Notes under the pieces: generated by a model | Seen by the model: only the letters and a program-made list of their open reading frames with translations | Database searches by the model: none | What the model was told of the DNA's origin: nothing | Assembly: GCA_013335235.1 (NCBI GenBank) | Contig: JAAXVZ010000099.1 | Span: 1 to 5,729 of the forward strand | Reading direction: 5' to 3' | From: Nanobdellota archaeon | GTDB taxonomy: Archaea > Nanobdellota > Nanobdellia > Woesearchaeales > GW2011-AR15 | Length of the DNA stretch: 5,729 bases | Shown here: piece after piece, positions 1-5,729 of the stretch | Layout: each line of letters starts with the position of its first letter | Position numbering within the stretch: the stretch's first letter is position 1 | Position numbers and translations under genes: made by a program

Positions 1-5
1 TATAA

Positions 6-19
6 AGGGATAAATCCCT
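6..19. repeat. Short inverted repeat, 6-bp arms
   Basis: AGGGAT (6-11) and ATCCCT (14-19) are reverse complements separated by two bases. The right half, AAATCCCT (12-19), recurs exactly at 140-147, inside the larger inverted repeat before the gene at 154. It could be a related operator half-site or the remnant of a terminator of a gene left of the window. The remaining upstream sequence (20-128) shows no coding frame or RNA gene. Confidence 0.3.
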
Positions 20-101
20 ATTTAAGACATTTTCTCAACATAAAAATACAAAAATTCAACCCTGCTGAAACTATGCCAGAAAATTAGATATTAAAGACCT
101 A

Positions 102-130
102 TTTATAAGCAGATCTGTAATGGTTTATTA
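102..130 (+). promoter_or_regulatory. TATA-like promoter region (tentative)
   Basis: Two AT-rich, TATA-box-like elements precede the gene at 154: TTTATAAG at 102-109 and TTTATTA at 124-130. With archaeal spacing of about 25 bases, the first would start RNA near 130-135, so the hairpin would lie at the extreme 5' end of the transcript. The second would give an almost leaderless message. In AT-rich DNA such matches are common, so this is weak. Confidence 0.25.
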
Positions 131-154
131 ATTGCAGGCAAATCCCTGCAATTA
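129..154 (+). promoter_or_regulatory. Perfect 10-bp inverted repeat reaching the start codon
   Basis: The arms TAATTGCAGG (129-138) and CCTGCAATTA (145-154) are exact reverse complements separated by six bases, CAAATC. The last base of the right arm is the A of the ATG at 154. As RNA it would form a hairpin over the ribosome-binding region; as DNA it is a dyad of the kind bound by dimeric repressors. No Shine-Dalgarno motif occurs here, so the hairpin or operator is the main visible control element of the downstream gene. The repeat itself is directly visible; its function is inferred. Confidence 0.6.
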
Positions 155-765
155 TGAATGCTACTGAGTTTATAGAATCTATAAAGGTAAGAGAAGGATA
201 CTCTCAGCTGCACCTTGAGTTATGCCATGATCTTGTAATAAGATATATTACACCTGATCCATTAATCGGATTGTACCAAGAGATTATGGGTGCTGGAAAC
301 ATTGTAAAAGAAAAATTTTGGCTGCATGAGTCTATTGAAGTATTGGAATATCTGAAAAAATTTTCACCGCAACAGATATTAGAAGGCGGCACAGAACAGG
401 ACCTGTATTATGGACAAACACACGGAAGAGCGCTTTTCATGGAATATGAATATGCACAGAAACTGGCAAGAGAAAGAGGATATACCATACCTAAGCTAGC
501 ATTGCTCTTGATGGATCCCCGTAACGATCTGATATATGAATTTGAAAAAAACGGAAGAGTTCCTGCACATATTTCTATTATGCCACTGCATGACCGTCTT
601 TGTTTAGATGATAGCTGCCTATTGCTAAACCCAGGGTATGATGAGGAAAGTGTATCTGAATGCAACCTAATGACAGCCCAGATATTTTACCAGGTACACG
701 GATACAAATATCAATCAGACTATGTAATTAATGCTGCAAAGAAAACCATATTACAAAGAATCTAG
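154..765 (+). CDS. Hypothetical protein, 203 residues, family not recognised
   Basis: I do not recognise this protein and assign no function. It is a complete ATG-to-TAG frame with natural-looking composition: mixed helix and strand character, no signal peptide, no hydrophobic run long enough for a membrane segment, so probably cytosolic. Visible features are an HESIEVLEYLKKF helix (residues 58-70), a histidine/acid-rich stretch from TEQDLYYG through H90 to MEYEYAQKLARERG (80-109), a hydrophobic strand LALLLMDPRNDL (115-126), and a tyrosine-rich C-terminus (179-190). The spaced His, Glu and Asp residues could bind metal, but no known motif is matched. ATG 154 is the only plausible start, since the next in-frame Met is residue 46. 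No Shine-Dalgarno sequence precedes it; a perfect inverted repeat does. It converges on the ATPase operon, and its lower GC (about 38 % in a sampled row) suggests an accessory or separately acquired gene. Confidence 0.75.
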   Translation: MNATEFIESIKVREGYSQLHLELCHDLVIRYITPDPLIGLYQEIMGAGNIVKEKFWLHESIEVLEYLKKFSPQQILEGGTEQDLYYGQTHGRALFMEYEYAQKLARERGYTIPKLALLLMDPRNDLIYEFEKNGRVPAHISIMPLHDRLCLDDSCLLLNPGYDEESVSECNLMTAQIFYQVHGYKYQSDYVINAAKKTILQRI

Positions 766-766
766 C

Positions 767-819
767 AAAAAACGAGAGAATTATCAGTTGACGCGTACAT
801 AGGCTAAGAAATCCAAAAA
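767..819 (-). terminator. Oligo-T tracts downstream of the ATPase operon
   Basis: On the minus strand, just past the atpD stop, lie a T5 tract (complement of 815-819) and a T6 tract (complement of 767-772). Archaeal transcription often ends at oligo-T runs without a hairpin, so these are reasonable ends for the leftward operon. No stem-loop is evident. The 65-base gap to the convergent gene holds nothing else recognisable, and no comparable T-run follows the plus-strand gene within it. Confidence 0.4.
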
Positions 820-830
820 GGACATAACAA

Positions 831-1445
831 CTAGCGCTTCTTCTTGAGCCTCTTGCTCCTGAAAGTGGTCTCTCTTTCCATCTCCTCTAGCCTGAGCGAA
901 ATATATGACTTCGCGTGCACAAGTTTCGGGATGACCTCGAACTCAAGCGCGTTGACCCTTCTCTTGGTCTTGTCTATCTCCTCAAGGAGCCGGATCATTG
1001 AGGTCTCGACCTCTGCAACCAGGAGGATGAATTCAAGCAATTCTTCATATGCTGCTGCTGCGCTGTTTATCGCTGCGCTGGTGTTGGCTATGCCGTAGCC
1101 TCTTGTGAGTATGTCTTTTTTCACGTCGCTGCTGTTGATATTAGGGACAACGACACCCATGATATTCTTTGTAGAGACTTCAATCTGAGGCTTGTCTTTT
1201 ATAGCCATAGAAACTGATCTTATAGCCATGTCGCCGTCAACAACCCTTGCGACATTGATCTTCCTGATGGCTTCCTTGTATTTTGCAGTCATCTCTTTCC
1301 TGACTGACTTTGTCTCTTTCAGTATCTCGAAAAACTCAAGTATAAGGCCGTCCCTCTTCTTCTTCAGGAGCTTGTGGCCTGACTTCGCGAGCTTGATCTT
1401 ATTCTTGAGCTTTATGAGCTCTGACCTGGTCGGTTTAATGTCCAT
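831..1445 (-). CDS. atpD: A/V-type ATP synthase subunit D (central rotor shaft)
   Basis: Subunit D forms the coiled-coil axle inside the A3B3 head and passes rotation between the catalytic sites and the membrane ring. At 204 residues it is the usual length and looks complete. The N-terminus has the family signature KPTRSEL (4-10) followed by a basic helix with AKSGHKLLKKKRDGLI (20-35). The C-terminus has the conserved KTKRRVNALEFEVIPKL (159-175) and a very basic tail. Both long helices are rich in charged residues and hydrophobic repeats, as expected for the coiled coil; residues 93-130 form the middle section with GVVVPNI. It starts seven bases after the carbonic anhydrase stop, with only a weak purine-rich sequence (AGAGG) before it, so translation is probably coupled. 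It is the last gene of the operon, matching archaeal order, and ends in TAG facing a convergent gene. Confidence 0.95.
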   Translation of the reverse strand: MDIKPTRSELIKLKNKIKLAKSGHKLLKKKRDGLILEFFEILKETKSVRKEMTAKYKEAIRKINVARVVDGDMAIRSVSMAIKDKPQIEVSTKNIMGVVVPNINSSDVKKDILTRGYGIANTSAAINSAAAAYEELLEFILLVAEVETSMIRLLEEIDKTKRRVNALEFEVIPKLVHAKSYISLRLEEMERETTFRSKRLKKKR

Positions 1446-1452
1446 CTTTGAT

Positions 1453-2160
1453 CTAGAGCCTCTTGAATTTCATCCCTGATAACTCGAGCGATATCTCGAC
1501 AGCTAGGTCATGTGCCTTCAATGCTTTCACGTCTGTTGCCCCATTGATATTGGTCACATATACATGAGACGAGTTCTCGCCATAGACACCATGTATGTCA
1601 AACATCATCCCGACGACAAAAAGGTCTCCGCTATCTATCTTGGTCTTGATGTTGAACTCATTGATTATCTTGTTGATCTGATGATCAACATTCACCTGTG
1701 CATATATGGCAAGCCTCTGGCCTTCGTCTGGGATTGCTGCTGCATTCCTTGTCTGGTTCGCAAGCCGGATAGAGTTCACTAAGCCTATGACTTCTTTCTG
1801 GATAGTGTCATCTTCTCCTCTGTAATCTGAGAGGCTTGCCTTGATCGCACCGCAGCCAGTATGACCCATGACGATAAGTATAGGCGTGTTCAGGTGCAAG
1901 AGAGGATATTTTATAGATCCTTCAGAGTTCCTGAACTGGTTTCCTATATTCCGGACCATAAAAAGCTCGTTTGGACAGTCTATGTCAAACAGGTTCTGGG
2001 GAATCCTGGAGTCTGAGCATGTGAGCAAAGTGACTTTCGGTGTCTGCTTCGCCTTTAGGTTCTCATATTCTTTTGAGTGCTTGCCTGCATATCTCACATT
2101 GCCTTCCAGAAGGTCTTTCAGGATAGTCTTTGCTGAATGCTTGTGGGTTGTCTCTGACAT
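1453..2160 (-). CDS. Beta-class carbonic anhydrase within the ATPase operon
   Basis: Predicted zinc enzyme interconverting CO2 plus water with bicarbonate plus a proton. The 235-residue protein has the complete beta-class active site: CSDSR (48-52), giving zinc ligand Cys48 and the Asp50-Arg52 dyad, and GHTGCGA (99-105), giving ligands His100 and Cys103. The RNIGN segment (70-74) corresponds to the family's RNAGN. GMMFDIHGVYG in the C-terminal third resembles the closing strand of the fold. There is no signal peptide, so it is cytosolic. The length is normal and nothing appears broken. Its ATG follows the atpB TAG with no gap and in the same frame; a GGGTGA ribosome-binding sequence lies five bases before the atpB stop codon ends, within the end of atpB. 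The place between B and D is unusual for the ATPase operon. Base composition and codons match its neighbours, so this does not look like a recent insertion. Family assignment is firm; a functional tie to the ATPase is inferred. Confidence 0.93.
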   Translation of the reverse strand: MSETTHKHSAKTILKDLLEGNVRYAGKHSKEYENLKAKQTPKVTLLTCSDSRIPQNLFDIDCPNELFMVRNIGNQFRNSEGSIKYPLLHLNTPILIVMGHTGCGAIKASLSDYRGEDDTIQKEVIGLVNSIRLANQTRNAAAIPDEGQRLAIYAQVNVDHQINKIINEFNIKTKIDSGDLFVVGMMFDIHGVYGENSSHVYVTNINGATDVKALKAHDLAVEISLELSGMKFKRL

Positions 2161-3606
2161 CTATTTCACCCTCTTCTTCTCTTCCTCTGCCTGGCCTATC
2201 GGTGCATCGTGCTTCTGCCCTTTCAGGTCAACAGCCTCATCGCCATAGTACTTGTCCCTGAGTGCAGGGGATATCCTTGTCAGGTCTTTCTTCGGCAGCA
2301 TCTTCAGCATATCCCAGGAAATTGTAAGTGTATCAACAATAGTCCTGTCATCCCTCTTGCCCTGCCTGACAAAGTTCTTCTCGAAATCCTCTGCGAATTT
2401 CAGAAGCCTCTTATCTCTGTCTGAAAGCGCTTCTTCTCCAACGATCGCGACCAATCCTCTCAAGTCCCTGCCTTCTGCATAGTTTGCATAGCATTGGTCA
2501 GAAACTTGTTTATGGTCATCCCTAGTCTTCTCTTTTCCGATACCTGAATTCATGAGCCTTGATAGGCTTGGCAGGATATCAATTGGAGGATAGATACCTT
2601 TCCTGTGCAATTCTCTGGAAAGGACAATCTGGCCTTCTGTTATATAGCCTGTCAAATCTGGGATAGGGTGCGTTATATCATCACCGACCATTGTCAGGAT
2701 AGGCACTTGCGTGATAGAGCCATGCTTGCCTTTGATCATGCCTGCCCTTTCATAGATAGATGCTAGGTCAGTATACATGTAACCTGGGTATCCCCTTCTT
2801 CCGGGGATCTCTTCTCTTGCTGCGCCGACTTCCCTTAATGATTCGCAGTAGTTTGTCATGTCAGTCAATATGACAAGGACGTGCATGTCCTTCTCGAATG
2901 CGAGGAACTCTGCTGTTGTCAGTGCCATCCTTGGTGTGATGATCCTTTCGACTGCAGGGTCATCTGCGAGGTTCAGGAAGACTACTGCCCTTGAAAGCGC
3001 GCCAGTCTCCTCGAAATCTTTCATGAAGTACTGCGCTTCCTCATTTGTGATACCCATTGCTGCAAATATGACTGCGAACTTGCCTTCCTGTCCTGGGACT
3101 TTAGCCTGCCTTGCGATCTGCAACGCAATCTCGTTATGCGGAAGTCCTGAACCAGAGAAGATAGGCAATTTCTGGCCTCTGACAAGCGTGTTTGTCTCGT
3201 CGATAGTCGATATCCCTGTCTGGATGAAATCTGCTGGTGACTGCCTGACAAAAGGATTGATAGCTGCGCCGTTGATGTCAAGCCTCTGTTCTGCAATGAC
3301 TTCTGGGCCGCCATCCCTTGGCCTGCCTGCGCCAGTCAATATACGACCAAGCATCTTCTCTGAGACAGAGAGCTTGATTGTCTCTCCGAGGAATTTTACA
3401 TACGCGTTCTTGTCTATCCTTGCTGTTCCTTCGAAAACCTGGACAACAACGATATCTTCGCTTGTATCCAGGACCTGACCGCTCTTCATCTCGCCGTCAG
3501 TCATCTTTATCGAGACCAGCTCGCCGTAACCCACAGGGTGGGTTTTCTTGACAAAGACAAGCGGCCCCGCAATCCTTGAAATCGTCCTGTATTCTTTTTG
3601 TATCAT
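2161..3606 (-). CDS. atpB: A/V-type ATP synthase subunit B (non-catalytic)
   Basis: Subunit B alternates with A in the soluble A3B3 hexamer and contributes to the nucleotide interface without hydrolysing ATP itself. The protein has 481 residues from the chosen start: N-terminal beta-barrel MIQKEYRTISRIAGPL, central domain with SGSGLPHNE (151-159) in place of a true Walker A loop, AAMGITNEEAQYF (182-194), the NYCESLREVGAAREEIPGRRGY block (252-273), and PSLSRLMNSGIG (346-357), which includes the conserved interface arginine (R350). The frame is open back to 3651, but ATG 3606 gives the family's normal N-terminus and has TGAGGGA six bases upstream, so it is the start. Ten bases separate it from the atpA stop. 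The C-terminus has a charged tail of roughly 20 residues beyond the usual end, rich in Glu and Lys, whose codons carry the next gene's ribosome binding site. Confidence 0.96.
   Translation of the reverse strand: MIQKEYRTISRIAGPLVFVKKTHPVGYGELVSIKMTDGEMKSGQVLDTSEDIVVVQVFEGTARIDKNAYVKFLGETIKLSVSEKMLGRILTGAGRPRDGGPEVIAEQRLDINGAAINPFVRQSPADFIQTGISTIDETNTLVRGQKLPIFSGSGLPHNEIALQIARQAKVPGQEGKFAVIFAAMGITNEEAQYFMKDFEETGALSRAVVFLNLADDPAVERIITPRMALTTAEFLAFEKDMHVLVILTDMTNYCESLREVGAAREEIPGRRGYPGYMYTDLASIYERAGMIKGKHGSITQVPILTMVGDDITHPIPDLTGYITEGQIVLSRELHRKGIYPPIDILPSLSRLMNSGIGKEKTRDDHKQVSDQCYANYAEGRDLRGLVAIVGEEALSDRDKRLLKFAEDFEKNFVRQGKRDDRTIVDTLTISWDMLKMLPKKDLTRISPALRDKYYGDEAVDLKGQKHDAPIGQAEEEKKRVK
2166..2173 (-). 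promoter_or_regulatory. Ribosome binding site of the carbonic anhydrase gene
   Basis: On the minus strand GAGGGTGA ends five bases before the ATG at 2160, a good match to the archaeal anti-Shine-Dalgarno complement (GGAGGTGA). It lies inside the codons of the last residues of atpB (Lys-Arg-Val-Lys), so the carbonic anhydrase is set up for efficient translation directly after atpB, and its start choice is well supported. Confidence 0.6.
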
Positions 3607-3612
3607 TGTTAG

Positions 3613-3619
3613 TCCCTCA
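3613..3619 (-). promoter_or_regulatory. Ribosome binding site deciding the atpB start
   Basis: TGAGGGA on the minus strand overlaps the atpA TGA stop and lies six bases before ATG 3606. It supports that ATG over the one 45 bases upstream, which would add residues unlike any B subunit and lie within atpA. Confidence 0.55.
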
Positions 3620-5599
3620 GATGAGCTTGGCGAACTCGCGGTCCATCTCAAGCTTTATCTTATTCAATTCTGATTCATAATCCTTGATGAATTTCACGTT
3701 TGAAATCTTCTCCTTTGCCTCTAGGTTGAGTATCATAGGGATAGACGCTCCTTCCTCGAGAGCTGTGTATGCCTTCTTGGAGAAGTACAGGATAGTGTCT
3801 GCCATCATGTACATCTTCTTAGGCTCGCAGTAAGTATCAACCTCGTGGTATGCGTTCTGCTGCAGGAAAAACTCGCGGATCATCCTTGCGACTTCGAGGG
3901 TCAGCTGCTGCTTTTCTGGTAGCGCGTCTGAACCGACAAGCTGAACGATCTCGAGAAGCTTCTCTTCCTCCTGGAGTATGCCCATGACTGTTGCCATGAG
4001 TTCAGGCCACTGCGGGCTCACGTTCTCTATGAACCACGGCTCTAGTGTCTTTGAATAGAGGCTGTATGAGTTCAGCCAGTTGATTGAGGGGAAATGCCTT
4101 CTCTGCGCAAGCTTTGCGTCAAGAGCCCAGAATGCTTTAGTGACCCTGAGTGTGTTTTGCGTTACAGGTTCTGAGAAGTCTCCGCCTGGTGGGCTGACTG
4201 CCCCTATGACAGAGACTGAGCCTTTTTTTCCAGAAAGGGTATTTGCAATCCCTGCCCTTTCGTAGAATTCTGCAAGCCTTGTAGACAAGTATGCTGGATA
4301 ACCTTCCTCTCCTGGCATTTCCTCTAGCCTTGATGAGATCTCTCTCATGGCTTCTGCCCATCTGGAAGTCGAATCAGCCATAAGAGCTACGTTGAAACCT
4401 TGGTCCCTGAAATATTCTGCAATTGTGATTCCTGTATATACTGACGCTTCCCTTGCCGCAACTGGCATGTTCGATGTGTTTGCGATAAGGACAGTCCTAT
4501 TCATCAATGATTTGCCGGATTTAGGGTCGATCAAGTGCGGGAACTCTGTCAAGACTTCTGTCATCTCGTTCCCACGCTCACCGCATCCTATGTAGACAAC
4601 GATGTCTGCGTCAGACCACTTGGCAAGCTGCTGCTGTGAAACTGTCTTTCCTGCGCCGAATGGGCCAGGGATAGCTGCGACTCCGCCTTTTGCAAGCGGA
4701 AAAAGCCCGTCAAATATCCTCTGTCCTGTCAATAATGGAGTTGTAGGCGCAAGCTTCTCTGCGACCTTCCTTGGTATCCTGACAGGCCACTTGTGTGCAA
4801 GCTTCAGCTCTGAACCATTAGCCAATTTCCCGATGACTTCATCGACAGTGAATTTGCCTGCTGTGATCTCTTTTAATTCACCCTCAAACTGTTTGTATGG
4901 TGGCGCAAGAATCTTATGGGTGATAGTCTCTGACTCTGCGACTTCTCCTAGGATCATTCCTGGGACAACCTTATCTCCCTTTTTTACTAGAGGCCTGAAT
5001 TCCCATTTTTTCTTCTCGTCAAGGCCTGATGCATAGACTCCTCTTGAGATATAGTCGCCCATGCTTGCTGCAAGCACTGGAAGCGGCCTCTGGACTCCAT
5101 CATAGATAGATGTCAACAGGCCTGGTCCAAGCTTGACAGATAGCGGTAGACCTGTATTCTCTACTGGCTCTCCTGGCTTGATTCCTGAAGTGTCCTCATA
5201 GACTTGGATTGTAGTCTTCTCGCCATCGACCTGGATTTCATCGAGTCGCAGGCCGGCATCGGACTGCAGCCGCCGGGCGGTGTCCGCGTCGCTGTGGGCC
5301 ATCAGGTCGCGCCAGATCGAGTTCAGATCCCGGACCGTGCCGAGCGGCATGTCGCGATACGTTACGGTGCACGCCATGCCGTCCACATCGGAACCTCCGG
5401 CGCGCGTCTGCCAGAACTCAGCGCGCAGCGCGTCCTCCGCTTCTTGAGTGACGGCTGTCGGTGCGTGATCCAGCGAGACTTCTCGGGGCAGGATGCGGAC
5501 CGAGAACTCCGACGCGGCCGGTGAGGTGTGTCCCCAGGTGACCGTCAGCGGCAGCGACAGCGGGCGTGGGAGCTGTTGGTCTTCGGCCGCCGCCGTCAC
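3617..5599 (-). CDS. atpA: A/V-type ATP synthase catalytic subunit A, with N-terminus replaced by foreign sequence (chimeric frame)
   Basis: Subunit A carries the catalytic ATP sites of the A/V-type ATPase. From about residue 121 to 660 the frame is a standard A subunit: IQVYEDTSGIKPGEP (131-145), the A-specific non-homologous region (about 190-265), Walker A GPFGAGKT (312-319), IGCGERGNEMTEVL (337-350), ALMADSTSRWAEAMRE (405-420), the EEMPGEEGYPAYL block (426-438), and PSINWLNSYS (504-513). The family's first 50-60 residues, a beta-barrel, are missing. In their place are about 120 residues, starting at a GTG, with no resemblance to any ATPase subunit, encoded by much more GC-rich DNA using CGN arginine codons, whereas the ATPase part mostly uses AGG/AGA. 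The frame is thus 660 residues instead of roughly 590. I read 3617 to about 5239 as the genuine 5'-truncated atpA. The stop is TGA; atpB follows after ten bases. Confidence 0.85.
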   Translation of the reverse strand: MTAAAEDQQLPRPLSLPLTVTWGHTSPAASEFSVRILPREVSLDHAPTAVTQEAEDALRAEFWQTRAGGSDVDGMACTVTYRDMPLGTVRDLNSIWRDLMAHSDADTARRLQSDAGLRLDEIQVDGEKTTIQVYEDTSGIKPGEPVENTGLPLSVKLGPGLLTSIYDGVQRPLPVLAASMGDYISRGVYASGLDEKKKWEFRPLVKKGDKVVPGMILGEVAESETITHKILAPPYKQFEGELKEITAGKFTVDEVIGKLANGSELKLAHKWPVRIPRKVAEKLAPTTPLLTGQRIFDGLFPLAKGGVAAIPGPFGAGKTVSQQQLAKWSDADIVVYIGCGERGNEMTEVLTEFPHLIDPKSGKSLMNRTVLIANTSNMPVAAREASVYTGITIAEYFRDQGFNVALMADSTSRWAEAMREISSRLEEMPGEEGYPAYLSTRLAEFYERAGIANTLSGKKGSVSVIGAVSPPGGDFSEPVTQNTLRVTKAFWALDAKLAQRRHFPSINWLNSYSLYSKTLEPWFIENVSPQWPELMATVMGILQEEEKLLEIVQLVGSDALPEKQQLTLEVARMIREFFLQQNAYHEVDTYCEPKKMYMMADTILYFSKKAYTALEEGASIPMILNLEAKEKISNVKFIKDYESELNKIKLEMDREFAKLI

Positions 5600-5729
5600 G
5601 GCATCATTGCATGGGGACAGGAGCTAAAGACCTATCTCGGCGCCGATACCCTGCATGGCTTCCAGCGCCAATGCAACGAATTCATCCAGGGGGATGCCGA
5701 TCGTTTCGCATTCGAGGATTATATCCCGG
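5240..5729. other. GC-rich segment of different origin joined to atpA
   Basis: Hand-counted 60-base rows give about 67-68 % GC at 5281-5340 and 5401-5460 and 60 % at 5641-5700, against 47 % at 5161-5220 and 48 % at 4921-4980. The step falls within a few tens of bases, at the point where similarity to the A subunit begins. The minus-strand frame from 5599 to the junction has strongly GC-biased third codon positions, as in a genuine gene of a high-GC bacterium. Its encoded protein (LPRPLSLPLTV near the start, FWQTRAGG in the middle, LNSIWRDLMAHSDADTARRL near the junction) is not recognised. The segment is best treated as foreign to the archaeal operon. Confidence 0.75.
5624..5729 (-). CDS. Possible C-terminal end of an upstream gene in the GC-rich segment (partial)
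   Basis: On the minus strand an open frame enters from the right edge and ends in TAG at 5624-5626 after 34 residues, including IGIPLDEFVALALEAMQ. It lies in the same frame as, and 24 bases before, the GTG at 5599, as expected for two neighbouring genes of a compact bacterial or phage operon. The product is not recognised. A plus-strand frame over the same bases is also open to the window edge, so the coding strand is uncertain. Confidence 0.35.
   Translation of the reverse strand, partial: RDIILECETIGIPLDEFVALALEAMQGIGAEIGL

Noticed and set aside
1..153. tRNA, CRISPR repeats or other RNA gene in the left non-coding region
   Set aside because: No cloverleaf, no regularly spaced repeats and no conserved RNA motif were seen; only two short inverted repeats.
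831..1479. Plus-strand open frames opposite atpD
   Set aside because: They have Ser/Leu-rich low-complexity translations typical of antisense shadows, and the minus strand encodes a clear D subunit.
1453..2163. Pyrrolysine or other reassigned use of TAG in this organism
   Set aside because: TAG ends atpB, the carbonic anhydrase, atpD and the gene at 154, all at the expected family ends where a family is known, so it appears to be an ordinary stop here.
3607..3651. Earlier ATG for atpB at 3651, adding 15 residues
   Set aside because: The extra residues (MRWTASSPSSSEGLT) are unlike any B-subunit N-terminus and lie within the atpA coding end; ATG 3606 has a ribosome binding site and the canonical N-terminus.
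5204..5524. Plus-strand frame of 106 residues across the GC-rich junction
   Set aside because: It crosses the compositional junction, is Arg-rich as shadows of GC-rich genes are, and the minus-strand frame has the stronger third-position GC bias.
3617..5599. A genuine new fusion protein of an unknown domain with ATPase subunit A
   Set aside because: The added part replaces rather than extends the essential N-terminal beta-barrel, and the GC and codon shift is abrupt at the same point, so a chimeric junction is the simpler explanation.

Overview
The window looks like a metagenomic or draft-genome contig from an archaeon. The organism call is inferred from an A/V-type ATP synthase operon in archaeal order (A-B-D last), GGTGA-type ribosome binding sites and AGG/AGA-rich arginine codons. 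A DPANN-type archaeon would fit, but a bacterium carrying a V-type ATPase cannot be excluded. The main stretch is about 47-48 % GC by hand count of sample rows, and the left edge is nearer 38 %.

Layout, left to right. Positions 1-153 are AT-rich and non-coding. They hold a short inverted repeat at 6-19, TATA-like sequences, and a perfect 10-bp inverted repeat (129-154) that runs into the start codon of the next gene. Positions 154-765 (+) encode an unrecognised 203-residue protein. Positions 766-830 are a convergent intergenic gap with oligo-T tracts on the minus strand. From 831 to about 5239 the minus strand carries a compact operon transcribed leftwards: atpA (A subunit), atpB (B subunit), a beta-class carbonic anhydrase, and atpD (D subunit). 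Gaps are 10, 0 and 7 bases.

Two things stand out. First, a complete beta-carbonic anhydrase with all zinc ligands sits between atpB and atpD, where A-B-D are normally contiguous. Its ATG directly follows the atpB TAG in the same frame, so one amber codon separates the two proteins. This suggests, without proving it, a link between CO2/bicarbonate interconversion and the proton-translocating (or sodium-translocating) ATPase.

Second, the 5' end of atpA is not an ATPase sequence. From about 5240 to the right edge the DNA rises to about 60-68 % GC, switches to CGN arginine codons, and encodes a protein of another kind fused in frame to the A subunit in place of its N-terminal beta-barrel. The abrupt compositional step points to a chimeric assembly or recombination junction near 5236-5250 rather than a functional fusion. 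The true atpA start and the genes normally upstream are therefore absent.
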